The position numbers and the translations under genes were made by a program. A stretch of 54,672 nucleotides of DNA from CAZOJJ01 sp964580105 (GTDB taxonomy: Bacteria; Bacteroidota; Rhodothermia; Rhodothermales; Rubricoccaceae), in assembly GCA_964580105.1 (NCBI GenBank), contig CAZOJJ010000017.1, forward strand, positions 1 to 54,672. The letters are read 5' to 3'. Under the pieces are notes generated by a model that saw only the letters and a program-made list of their open reading frames with translations, ran no database searches and was not told the DNA's origin. Shown piece after piece: positions 39,035 to 45,633 of the stretch (the stretch's first letter is position 1; the number at the start of each line of letters is the position of its first letter).

Positions 39035-40708
39035 ATGCCTCTCCGATTCCTCCTCCGTACGCTCTTCCTCGTCGTTCTCCTGGGCGCTGCCGGGACGACC
39101 CGCGCGCAGGATGCCGACACGACCGAAGCGGTCGCCCTACCCGAAGTGGTGCAGGACGACGGCCACGCCGAGGCGGAGCACGACGGCGTGGCGCTCTCCG
39201 AGGGCCAGGGCGCGCACGGCGACGCCGATCCGCACGGGCCGCCGCCCCCGGTCTGGCTCGTCATCCCGTTCGTCGCGCTCCTGCTCATGATCGCGACGGG
39301 GCCGCTGTTCTACCCGCACTTCTGGCACCACCACTACCCGAAGGTGGCCATCGCGCTGGGGGCGCTCGTGGCGGCGTACTACCTGCTCGCGCTGGGGCAG
39401 ACGCTGCCCATCGTCCATGCCGCCGAGGAGTACCTCTCCTTCATCGCGCTGCTGGCCGCGCTGTTCGTCGCCAGCGGGACGATCCTCATCCGCACCGACT
39501 ACGCCGGGACGCCCCGCGCCAACGCCACGCTCCTCTTCGTCGGCGCGGTGCTCTCCAACTTCATCGGGACGACGGGCGCCTCGATGCTGCTCATCCGGCC
39601 CTACATGCGGCTCAACGCCGGCCGGATCAAGCCGTACCACATCATCTTCTTCATCTTCATCGTCTCCAACGTGGGCGGCGCGCTCACGCCCATCGGCGAC
39701 CCGCCCCTCTTCCTCGGCTTCCTCCGCGGCGTCCCGTTCTTCTGGACCGTCACCCACCTCTGGTACATCTGGCTGCCCACGATCCTCGCCGTTCTCGCCG
39801 TCTTCTGGGTCTTCGACAGCCGCAACAAGGAGCTGTCGACCCGCGCCCGGATGGAGGCGGAAGGCCACGACGTGGAGCCGGGCGAGGGCGAGGGCGCCGT
39901 CTTCCCGGTGGCGGAGGTGCACACCAGGAAGCACCTCGTGATCGACGGGAAGCTCGGCTTCGCCTGGCTCGCCGTCATCATCGCCAGCGTGTTCCTCGAC
40001 CCCAACGTGTTCGCCTGGGTGCCCGACCTCCACGAGCTCGCCGGGCTCCCGTTCGGCATCCGGGAGATCATCATGTTCGGCGTCTGCTACGTCGCCTACA
40101 AGACGGCCAACCCGGAGGCGCTCAAGGGGAACGACTTCAACTTCGAGCCGATCAAGGAGGTGGGCTACCTCTTCATCGGCATCTTCCTGACGATGCAGCC
40201 GGCGCTGGAGCTGATCCGGCTCTTCGCCGCCGAGAACGCCGAGAGCCTGGGCATCACGACGTTCTACTTCGGGACCGGCATCCTCTCCGGCGTGCTGGAC
40301 AACGCGCCGACGTACGTCTCCTTCCTCTCCGCCGCGATGGGCAAGTTCGGCGCCGACATCAACGTGCCGATGGAGGTCACCAACTTCGCGCTCGGCACGA
40401 CGGTCCCGGCGGAGACGTTCTACCTCGAAGCCATCTCCATCGCCGCCGTGTTCTTCGGAGCGATGACGTACATCGGCAACGGGCCGAACTTCATGGTCAA
40501 GGCCATCGCCGAGTCGTCCGGCGTCGAGACACCGTCGTTCGTGGCCTACGTCGTGAAGTACTCGCTGCCCATCCTGATCCCGATCTACGTCGTGGTCTGG
40601 CTCGTCTTCTTCAGCGGATACCTCCTTCCGCATCCGGCCGACGTCGTCCACTCCGTCCAGGCGGCCTTCGAGACCCTTCCGCTCCTCCTCACCGCCCTCC
40701 CGCTCTGA
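39035..40708 (+). CDS. NhaD-type sodium:proton antiporter
   Basis: Membrane transporter of the NhaD/citrate-transporter (IT) superfamily, 557 residues. An N-terminal signal-like helix (RFLLRTLFLVVLLGAAGTTRA) is followed by an acidic, His-rich stretch (DDGHAEAEHDGVALSEGQGAH) and about twelve helices. The paired signatures are VSNVGGALTPIGDPPLFLGF and GILSGVLDNAPTYVSFLSA; the LDNAPT motif is the family's substrate site. GNGPNFMVKAIAE is also typical. It likely exchanges Na+ for H+ at the inner membrane. It sits between nuoM and nuoN, so it may be co-expressed with the complex I antiporter subunits. The ATG at 39035 gives the signal-like helix; a GTG 13 codons earlier is possible. Confidence 0.87.
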   Translation: MPLRFLLRTLFLVVLLGAAGTTRAQDADTTEAVALPEVVQDDGHAEAEHDGVALSEGQGAHGDADPHGPPPPVWLVIPFVALLLMIATGPLFYPHFWHHHYPKVAIALGALVAAYYLLALGQTLPIVHAAEEYLSFIALLAALFVASGTILIRTDYAGTPRANATLLFVGAVLSNFIGTTGASMLLIRPYMRLNAGRIKPYHIIFFIFIVSNVGGALTPIGDPPLFLGFLRGVPFFWTVTHLWYIWLPTILAVLAVFWVFDSRNKELSTRARMEAEGHDVEPGEGEGAVFPVAEVHTRKHLVIDGKLGFAWLAVIIASVFLDPNVFAWVPDLHELAGLPFGIREIIMFGVCYVAYKTANPEALKGNDFNFEPIKEVGYLFIGIFLTMQPALELIRLFAAENAESLGITTFYFGTGILSGVLDNAPTYVSFLSAAMGKFGADINVPMEVTNFALGTTVPAETFYLEAISIAAVFFGAMTYIGNGPNFMVKAIAESSGVETPSFVAYVVKYSLPILIPIYVVVWLVFFSGYLLPHPADVVHSVQAAFETLPLLLTALPL

Positions 40709-41007
40709 TGCCCGCGCGCGCGCCCCTCCCCGACGACCGCATCCGGGCCGCCCTCGCCGACCTCGACGGCTGGGAGCGCGAGGGCGACCGGATCGTCAAG
40801 GCCTACACCTTCGGCGACTTCCGCGAGGCGGTGAGCTTCATCGTCCGCGTGGCGTTCGTGTGCGAGGCGCACGACCACCACCCCGAACTGACCAACGTTT
40901 ACAACCGCGTCACCCTCGCCTTCAGCACGCACGACGCGGGTAATCTGATCACCGAGATGGACCTCACGCTGGCCCGAGAGATCGAGGCCTTCGCGTGGAC
41001 GGACTGA
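40708..41007 (+). CDS. 4a-hydroxytetrahydrobiopterin dehydratase (PCD/DCoH)
   Basis: Small enzyme that dehydrates the 4a-carbinolamine formed by aromatic amino acid hydroxylases, regenerating pterin cofactor; also linked to molybdopterin metabolism. The protein has 99 residues. FREAVSFIVRVAFVCEAHDHHPELTNVYNRVTLAFSTHDAGNLI carries the catalytic His pair (HDHHPE) and the STHDAG motif. The start overlaps the antiporter stop by one base (TGATG), so translation is coupled. No hydroxylase gene is nearby; its place inside the nuo run is unexplained. Confidence 0.93.
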   Translation: MPARAPLPDDRIRAALADLDGWEREGDRIVKAYTFGDFREAVSFIVRVAFVCEAHDHHPELTNVYNRVTLAFSTHDAGNLITEMDLTLAREIEAFAWTD

Positions 41008-41011
41008 CGCG

Positions 41012-42493
41012 ATGTACGACTCCCTGATCCCCGACGTCCTCGCCACCGGGCCGACGCTGCTCGTCGCCGCCGTGGGCATCCTCGTGGTGCTGGTGGACTC
41101 GTTCCGCAACGACAGCCCGGCGATTCCGTGGCTGGCCGGCGGCGCGCTGCTGGTGGCGCTCGTGCTGGAGATGGTCAAGATGGCGACGCCCGGCTCGGCC
41201 TTCCAGGGGCACGTCCTCACCGGCGGCTTCGCCTCGTTCGTCAACGTCGTCGTCCTGCTCGGCGCGCTCACGAGCGTGGTGCTCTCCGTGCCGTACCTCC
41301 GGCGGATCGGGCACGACTACGGCGAGGTCCACGCACTGGTGCTCTTTGCCACGACCGGCATGATGGTGCTCGGGAGCGCCGGCTCGCTCATCACGATCTT
41401 CGTCGGGCTCGAGACGATGTCGATCTGCCTCTACGTGCTCACCGGGCTCGTGCGCGAGGAGGCCCGCGCCAGTGAGAGCGCGCTCAAGTACTTCCTTCTC
41501 GGCGCGTTCTCGACGGGGTTCCTGCTCTACGGCATCGCGCTGCTCTACGGCGCCACAGGCACGATGATGATCGGCGCGATGCCGCAGCTCCTCGTCGCCA
41601 CCGGGCGCGTGGGCTTCTTCGCCGGCGGCGTCGCGCTCCTCCTGATCGGGTTCTTCTTCAAGGTGAGCGCCGTCCCGTTCCACATGTGGACGCCGGACGT
41701 CTACCAGGGCGCGCCGACGACGCTGACCGGGTTCATGTCCACGGCGTCGAAGACGGCCGCCTTCGCGGCACTCATCCTCGTCCTGGCCCGCGTCCTGCCC
41801 ATCGCCGAGGTGGCGGACCAGACCACGCTCGTGCTCGCCGTCGTGGCGGCGGTGACGATGGTGATCGGGAACGTGCTGGCCCTCGCGCAGAGCAACGTGA
41901 AGCGGATGCTGGCCTACTCGTCCGTCGCCCACGCGGGCTACATCCTGGCCGGCCTCGCGGCCGGGACGAGCGGCGGCTACAGCGGCGCGCTCTACTACCT
42001 CCTCGCCTACACCGTGATGAACGTCGGCGCGTTCGGCGTGCTGGCGGCGCTGGAGTGGGACGACCGGCAGGGCGCCGAGCAGTCGATGGACTCCCTGGCC
42101 GGCCTCGGCTACCGCAAGCCGCTCCTCGGCGTCGTGATGGGCGTGTTCATGTTCGCGCTGACCGGCTTCCCGCCGCTGGCGGGCTTCATCGGCAAGTACC
42201 TCGTCTTCGCCGCCGCCGTGGACGCCGGCATGACGTGGCTGGCCGTCGTGGGCGTGCTCGCCTCGGTGGTGTCGGCGTTCTACTACCTCCGCGTGCTCGT
42301 CGTCCTCTGGATGCGCCGTCCCGAGGAGGCGCCGCAGGCCGTCCAGGAGGCCGCCTTCCCGCTCTCGACGGGCGCGGCGGCCGTGCTCGTGGGCTGCGCG
42401 GCGCTCCTCCTCCTCCTCGGCGTCCTCCCCGGCGGCGTCATCGAGGCGGCCCAGGGCCTCTTCGGCGGGACGGCGGTGGCGCACCTGCCGTAA
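41012..42493 (+). CDS. nuoN: NADH-quinone oxidoreductase subunit N
   Basis: Antiporter-like subunit of complex I. The protein has 493 residues and about 14 helices. The Glu in FVGLETMSICLYVLTG, the Lys in FFFKVSAVPFHMWTPDVYQGAPT, and LAQSNVKRMLAYSSVAHAGYIL are the channel motifs, with PPLAGFIGKYLVFAAA carrying the terminal Lys. It starts four bases after the pterin dehydratase gene, which suggests one transcript from nuoJ through nuoN. Confidence 0.96.
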   Translation: MYDSLIPDVLATGPTLLVAAVGILVVLVDSFRNDSPAIPWLAGGALLVALVLEMVKMATPGSAFQGHVLTGGFASFVNVVVLLGALTSVVLSVPYLRRIGHDYGEVHALVLFATTGMMVLGSAGSLITIFVGLETMSICLYVLTGLVREEARASESALKYFLLGAFSTGFLLYGIALLYGATGTMMIGAMPQLLVATGRVGFFAGGVALLLIGFFFKVSAVPFHMWTPDVYQGAPTTLTGFMSTASKTAAFAALILVLARVLPIAEVADQTTLVLAVVAAVTMVIGNVLALAQSNVKRMLAYSSVAHAGYILAGLAAGTSGGYSGALYYLLAYTVMNVGAFGVLAALEWDDRQGAEQSMDSLAGLGYRKPLLGVVMGVFMFALTGFPPLAGFIGKYLVFAAAVDAGMTWLAVVGVLASVVSAFYYLRVLVVLWMRRPEEAPQAVQEAAFPLSTGAAAVLVGCAALLLLLGVLPGGVIEAAQGLFGGTAVAHLP

Positions 42494-42534
42494 CGGCTGC
42501 GAGGATCGGGCCGCGATTTCCCGGCGGGAGCTTT

Positions 42535-42549
42535 CGGGCGGGCCGCCCG
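42535..42549. other. Short GC hairpin after nuoN
   Basis: CGGGCGG and CCGCCCG pair with almost no loop, 42 bases after the nuoN stop. CCGCCCGTAGCC is then repeated once, at about 42544 and 42564. It may end the nuo transcript, but there is no T tract. Confidence 0.35.
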
Positions 42550-42577
42550 TAGCCCGAGGCCAGCCGCCCGTAGCCTC

Positions 42578-43150
42578 ATGGAAGCCCTCCTCCGCGACTA
42601 CCTGCCGCACGCCCCCAACCTGGGCCTCTACGTGGCCCCGGAGATCCCCCGGCCGAAGCTGAGCGCCGCCCTCGGTGACTACGCGCCGGACGTGCGTCCG
42701 GACGAGGTGCTGGCCCTCTTCGACGCCACGCGCCTCGGCTCCGGCAAAGACGGCGCGCTCTTCCTGGCCGACCGGTTCGTCTTCCAGAACCACAACCTCC
42801 ACGCACCGCAGACCATCCGCTACGACGACGTGGTGCGGGTGGCGGCCAAGCGGCTGCTCCTCGGGGGACGGAAGGTGGAGGTGGACGTGAACCGGGGGCG
42901 CGCTACCGTCACCGAGGCGCTCGACTTCTCGGGCCAGCCGGACGCGGCGGAGTTCGTAGAGCGCTTCCTGCGGGAGGCGATGCTGGCGGGCGTGGCCCGG
43001 CTGGACGCCCCCGCCCAGCCGCGCGGACCCCGGACGGCCGCCGGCTCGGACGTCGGCGAGGTGCTGCGGGCGCTGGACCGCCTCAGGGCGCAGGGCCACC
43101 TGGCCGACGCCGACCACCTCCGCCTCGTGGGCCTGCTGCGTACCCTCTGA
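42578..43150 (+). CDS. Hypothetical protein with possible bacterial PH-like domain
   Basis: A 190-residue cytosolic protein with no signal or membrane helix. Residues about 45-105 resemble a bacterial PH-like fold: VLALFDATRLGSGKDGALFLA, DRFVFQNHNLHAPQTIRYDD and KVEVDVNRGRATV form successive strands typical of such domains ('switch on a default value for membrane or ligand response' proteins of the YokE/bPH kind). The last 35 residues (EVLRALDRLRAQGHLADADHL) look like a short SHOCT-type helical hairpin. Function unknown. The stop codon lies in an 11-base tandem duplication, 13 bases from the convergent cargo gene. Confidence 0.65.
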   Translation: MEALLRDYLPHAPNLGLYVAPEIPRPKLSAALGDYAPDVRPDEVLALFDATRLGSGKDGALFLADRFVFQNHNLHAPQTIRYDDVVRVAAKRLLLGGRKVEVDVNRGRATVTEALDFSGQPDAAEFVERFLREAMLAGVARLDAPAQPRGPRTAAGSDVGEVLRALDRLRAQGHLADADHLRLVGLLRTL

Positions 43151-43163
43151 GGACCCTCTGAGG
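43142..43163. repeat. 11-base tandem duplication across a stop codon
   Basis: ACCCTCTGAGG is present twice in tandem (43142-43152, 43153-43163). The first copy holds the TGA that ends the PH-like gene; the second abuts the stop codon of the convergent cargo gene. Confidence 0.9.
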
Positions 43164-44072
43164 CTACCGCAGCAGCGTCGCCGTACGCATCGCCGTGAAC
43201 GTTTCGCCGGTGGCTCGGACGAGGTAGACGCCGCTGGGGAGGGCGGCCCCGTCGATCTCGAAGCCGTGCGCGCTTCCGGCCGCGAGGGCGCCGTCGTGCA
43301 GCGTCGCCACGCGCCGGCCGAGCGCGTTGAAGAGCTCGACGCGGACGTGCTGCGCCTCGGCCACCTCGAGCGTGAACGCGGCGCGGGGGTTGAACGGGTT
43401 GGGGTAGACCGCGCTGAGGGCGTGCGTGCCCGGCAGCCCGTTCGGGCCCGGCTCGATGGCGACGACCCCACCGTCGCCCGCCAGAATGGGCGTGTCGGGC
43501 GTGGCTTCGTAGCCGAGATCCTTGACGATCAGCCGGCCGTGCTCGGGCATTTCGACGCGGAGCCATCCGAAGTGCGTGCTGTCGTCGAACGCCAGGCGCA
43601 ACCCGACGAAGAGGTCGCCGTTGCCGACCCAGCCGAGCGGGTCGAAGCTGTCGAACGTAAACGTGCCCTGCGTGTAGCCGGAGACGAGCGCCGAGCCCGC
43701 GCTGATGGGGTCGCCCGGCTGGAGCGGGAGGAAGTAGGCGTAATTCCGCCCGTAGGAAGAGAAGAGCGCGCCGATGATGCCGGTCACGGCGTCGCCGCCG
43801 TCGCCCGCGTCGTTGGTCTGGGCGAGGGTATAGCTACCGCTGCTCTGCTCGGCGAGGACGAGCTCGGCGTCGCCGTCGTCGTCCATGTCCAGCGGGATGC
43901 CCTCGAAGTTCACGCCGACGAACGTGTTTTCGACGACGAGGTCCGGCTCGATGTCTCGGTAGACGATCTGCGCCTCGGCGGCGGTCGTGCCGAGGCCGGC
44001 CAGGCCGGCAGCGGCGGCGTACCACAGCACGTCGGTGGCGAGCGAACCGGAAGGCGGAGAGGGCGGTGGCAT
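43164..44072 (-). CDS. T9SS cargo protein with 'THFGW' beta domain
   Basis: A 302-residue exported protein. The N-terminus (ATDVLWYAAAAGLAGLG, then TTAAEAQ) is a signal peptide. The middle domain opens with IVYRDIEPDLVV and contains DPISAGS, FVGLRLAFDDSTHFGWLRVEMP and VKDLGYEATPDTPI; the cargo protein at 50854 shares this domain. The last 80 residues are a sorting domain: LSAVYPNPFNPRAAFTLEV, VELFNALGRRVATLHDG, LPSGVYLVRATGE, ending TLLR. The protein is likely displayed on the cell surface; the ligand is unknown. A -7 element (TAAGTTTC) at 44098-44105 precedes it. Confidence 0.85.
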   Translation of the reverse strand: MPPPSPPSGSLATDVLWYAAAAGLAGLGTTAAEAQIVYRDIEPDLVVENTFVGVNFEGIPLDMDDDGDAELVLAEQSSGSYTLAQTNDAGDGGDAVTGIIGALFSSYGRNYAYFLPLQPGDPISAGSALVSGYTQGTFTFDSFDPLGWVGNGDLFVGLRLAFDDSTHFGWLRVEMPEHGRLIVKDLGYEATPDTPILAGDGGVVAIEPGPNGLPGTHALSAVYPNPFNPRAAFTLEVAEAQHVRVELFNALGRRVATLHDGALAAGSAHGFEIDGAALPSGVYLVRATGETFTAMRTATLLR

Positions 44073-44097
44073 GAGGAGGGCGGCGAACGGAACCGCC

Positions 44098-44105
44098 GAA
44101 ACTTA
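44098..44105 (-). promoter_or_regulatory. Candidate -7 promoter element (TAAGTTTC)
   Basis: TAnnTTT element on the minus strand, 26 bases before the cargo gene start. No -33 TTG at the expected place. Confidence 0.4.
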
Positions 44106-44187
44106 GTGAACCAGACAGCCCGATGCGTCTCACGGCGGTCGTATCGCGTTGGTCGTAGCTGGGACGCAGCGCGGGGCCTACAGAAAA

Positions 44188-44215
44188 CCCCGGCCTCGCT
44201 TCGGCGAGGCCGGGG
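44188..44215 (-). terminator. Rho-independent terminator with TTCG-type loop
   Basis: A perfect 12-base stem (CCCCGGCCTCGC with GCGAGGCCGGGG) around a four-base loop, followed on the minus strand by TTTTC. It lies 25 bases after the stop codon of the truncated cargo-gene remnant. Confidence 0.85.
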
Positions 44216-44240
44216 CGTGTGAGCCGCCTGGGCAGGCGGC

Positions 44241-44321
44241 CTACTTGAGCGGCGAGACCTGCCGCGTTTCGGCGAAGTGCTCGCCGGTGGCTCGGATGAG
44301 GTAGACGCTGCCGGATGGAGC
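44241..44321 (-). pseudogene. Remnant of a T9SS cargo gene (C-terminal tip only)
   Basis: About 26 codons encode the end of a sorting domain: APSGSVYLIRATGEHF, then AETRQVSPLK and a stop. It aligns with LPSGVYLVRATGETF at the end of the neighbouring cargo protein (43164-44072). Upstream the frame loses all similarity, so the rest of the gene is gone. An intact terminator follows at 44188-44215. No promoter or start fits a real gene here. It could have been left by recombination between cargo genes. Confidence 0.75.
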
Positions 44322-44377
44322 GCGCTCTTCTGGAGGAGTTGCACCGGGTTCTAGGGACGCGGAACCGATCGAGGTGC

Positions 44378-44385
44378 TATCTTTA
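44378..44385 (+). promoter_or_regulatory. Candidate -7 promoter element (TATCTTTA)
   Basis: TAnnTTT element 75 bases before the ATG at 44461, in a locally AT-richer stretch. No TTG at the -33 distance. Confidence 0.4.
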
Positions 44386-44460
44386 TGAACCTGAGAACGG
44401 TCAGCACTCGCTGGGCGATCTTCCCCTACCCCTCCCAACCTTCCTCTCGAGGCAGCTGGT

Positions 44461-45456
44461 ATGACTACTCGATACTCCCTCCTTTGGCCCGCGCTCGGCC
44501 TCGCGTTCCTTCTCCTAGCGCCGACGGCTTCCGCCCAGGACGCGCGAGGTCCGGCCATCGCATCGGGCGCACACACCTCTTCCACGGGCGATTCCGGCGG
44601 TGACTACCTCCGCAACTACCCCGAGGGTGCTGCGACAGATCTCTACATCACCACGTGCGGTGGTGTCGGCACCGGGTACGTGTACGGGACCAACTGCTAC
44701 AACGACGCCGGAAAGGCCCAGTGCTTCGACGCCCCCGCCGATCCTGTCCTGATCGAATCCGTGGTCGTCCACATGGCCCGGGTGGATGCGGAGCCCCTCA
44801 GCTACAACCTGGCCGTTTACGAGGGAGCGCCCGGCTTCAACGGAGAGACCGGCGCTGGTCCTCAGGGCGCCCCGATTTACACGCAGTCGTTCACTACGAA
44901 CGGCCTCACGGCCGACCCGATGCCCGTCGAGCACACGCTCACGGAGCCGATCCTGATGACGTCCTCGCTGTGCTTCGGGTTCACTTGGGACTCCGCGTCC
45001 ACCGGCCAGCTGCTGGGCATGACCAGCACGTCGGAGCTCACCGAGGGGCCATACCCGTACGATTGGGAGCTGTGGAGCGACGGTGTGTGGCACAACCTGA
45101 ATGAGGAGTGGGGTGGGAACGCAGCCACGAACATTATGATCATGGACGTCGGCTACTCCCTGATCTCGTCCACGGAGCCCACCGAGCTTCCGCAGGGGCT
45201 CTCGCTTCTGAATGTGTATCCCAACCCATTCACGGAACGCGCCGTGATCGAACTCAGTGTTGCTGCCACTGAAAAGGTGTCGGTGCACGTATTCGACATG
45301 CTCGGCCGTCAGGTGGCTACGGTCTTCGAAGGGGTGCTCGCGCCGGGCCCCCGGTCGTTCACGCTCCCGGCCGAGAATCTCAACGCAGGCGCGTACGTCG
45401 TCCGCATTCAGGGTGAGAGCTTCACCCACAGCCAGCGGGTTGCGCTGACCCGGTAA
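44461..45456 (+). CDS. T9SS cargo protein, cysteine-containing beta domain
   Basis: A 331-residue exported protein. The signal peptide ends TASAQ (about residue 25). The mature domain has cysteines in TTCGGVG, GTNCYND, AQCFDA and SSLCFGF, which could form disulfides; VVVHMARVDAEPLSYNLAVYEG suggests a beta-sandwich of a carbohydrate-binding sort, though no family is certain. The last 75 residues are a sorting domain: LLNVYPNPFTERAVIELSV, HVFDMLGRQVATVFEG, LNAGAYVVRIQGE, ending ALTR. Base composition is lower in GC than the neighbours, which hints at recent arrival. A very strong terminator follows. Confidence 0.83.
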   Translation: MTTRYSLLWPALGLAFLLLAPTASAQDARGPAIASGAHTSSTGDSGGDYLRNYPEGAATDLYITTCGGVGTGYVYGTNCYNDAGKAQCFDAPADPVLIESVVVHMARVDAEPLSYNLAVYEGAPGFNGETGAGPQGAPIYTQSFTTNGLTADPMPVEHTLTEPILMTSSLCFGFTWDSASTGQLLGMTSTSELTEGPYPYDWELWSDGVWHNLNEEWGGNAATNIMIMDVGYSLISSTEPTELPQGLSLLNVYPNPFTERAVIELSVAATEKVSVHVFDMLGRQVATVFEGVLAPGPRSFTLPAENLNAGAYVVRIQGESFTHSQRVALTR

Positions 45457-45497
45457 GCCGGCCCGCCGCTGCCTTCAGGCCCACTGCCTTCATCCGC

Positions 45498-45531
45498 AAC
45501 AGGGGTGCAGCCGTACGGCTGCACCCCTGTT
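45498..45531 (+). terminator. Long perfect hairpin terminator
   Basis: A 15-base perfect stem (AACAGGGGTGCAGCC with GGCTGCACCCCTGTT) and the loop GTAC, 42 bases after the cargo gene stop, then GTTCTT. It could also serve the minus-strand phosphodiesterase gene ending at 45634. Confidence 0.8.
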
Positions 45532-45633
45532 GTTCTTCGTGCATGTAGTGCCGGCCGTCGGAGGAACGATGCCGATTGGGTTGACGCAGGTACCGCTGGG
45601 TCGTGGAATGGGGGGCACGACGCGCCGAATCCC

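Noticed and set aside
44241..44585. A 114-residue gene including the sorting-domain tip
   Set aside because: Only the last 26 residues resemble anything; the upstream part overlaps the promoter and 5' end of the plus-strand cargo gene and has no signal peptide. Called a remnant.
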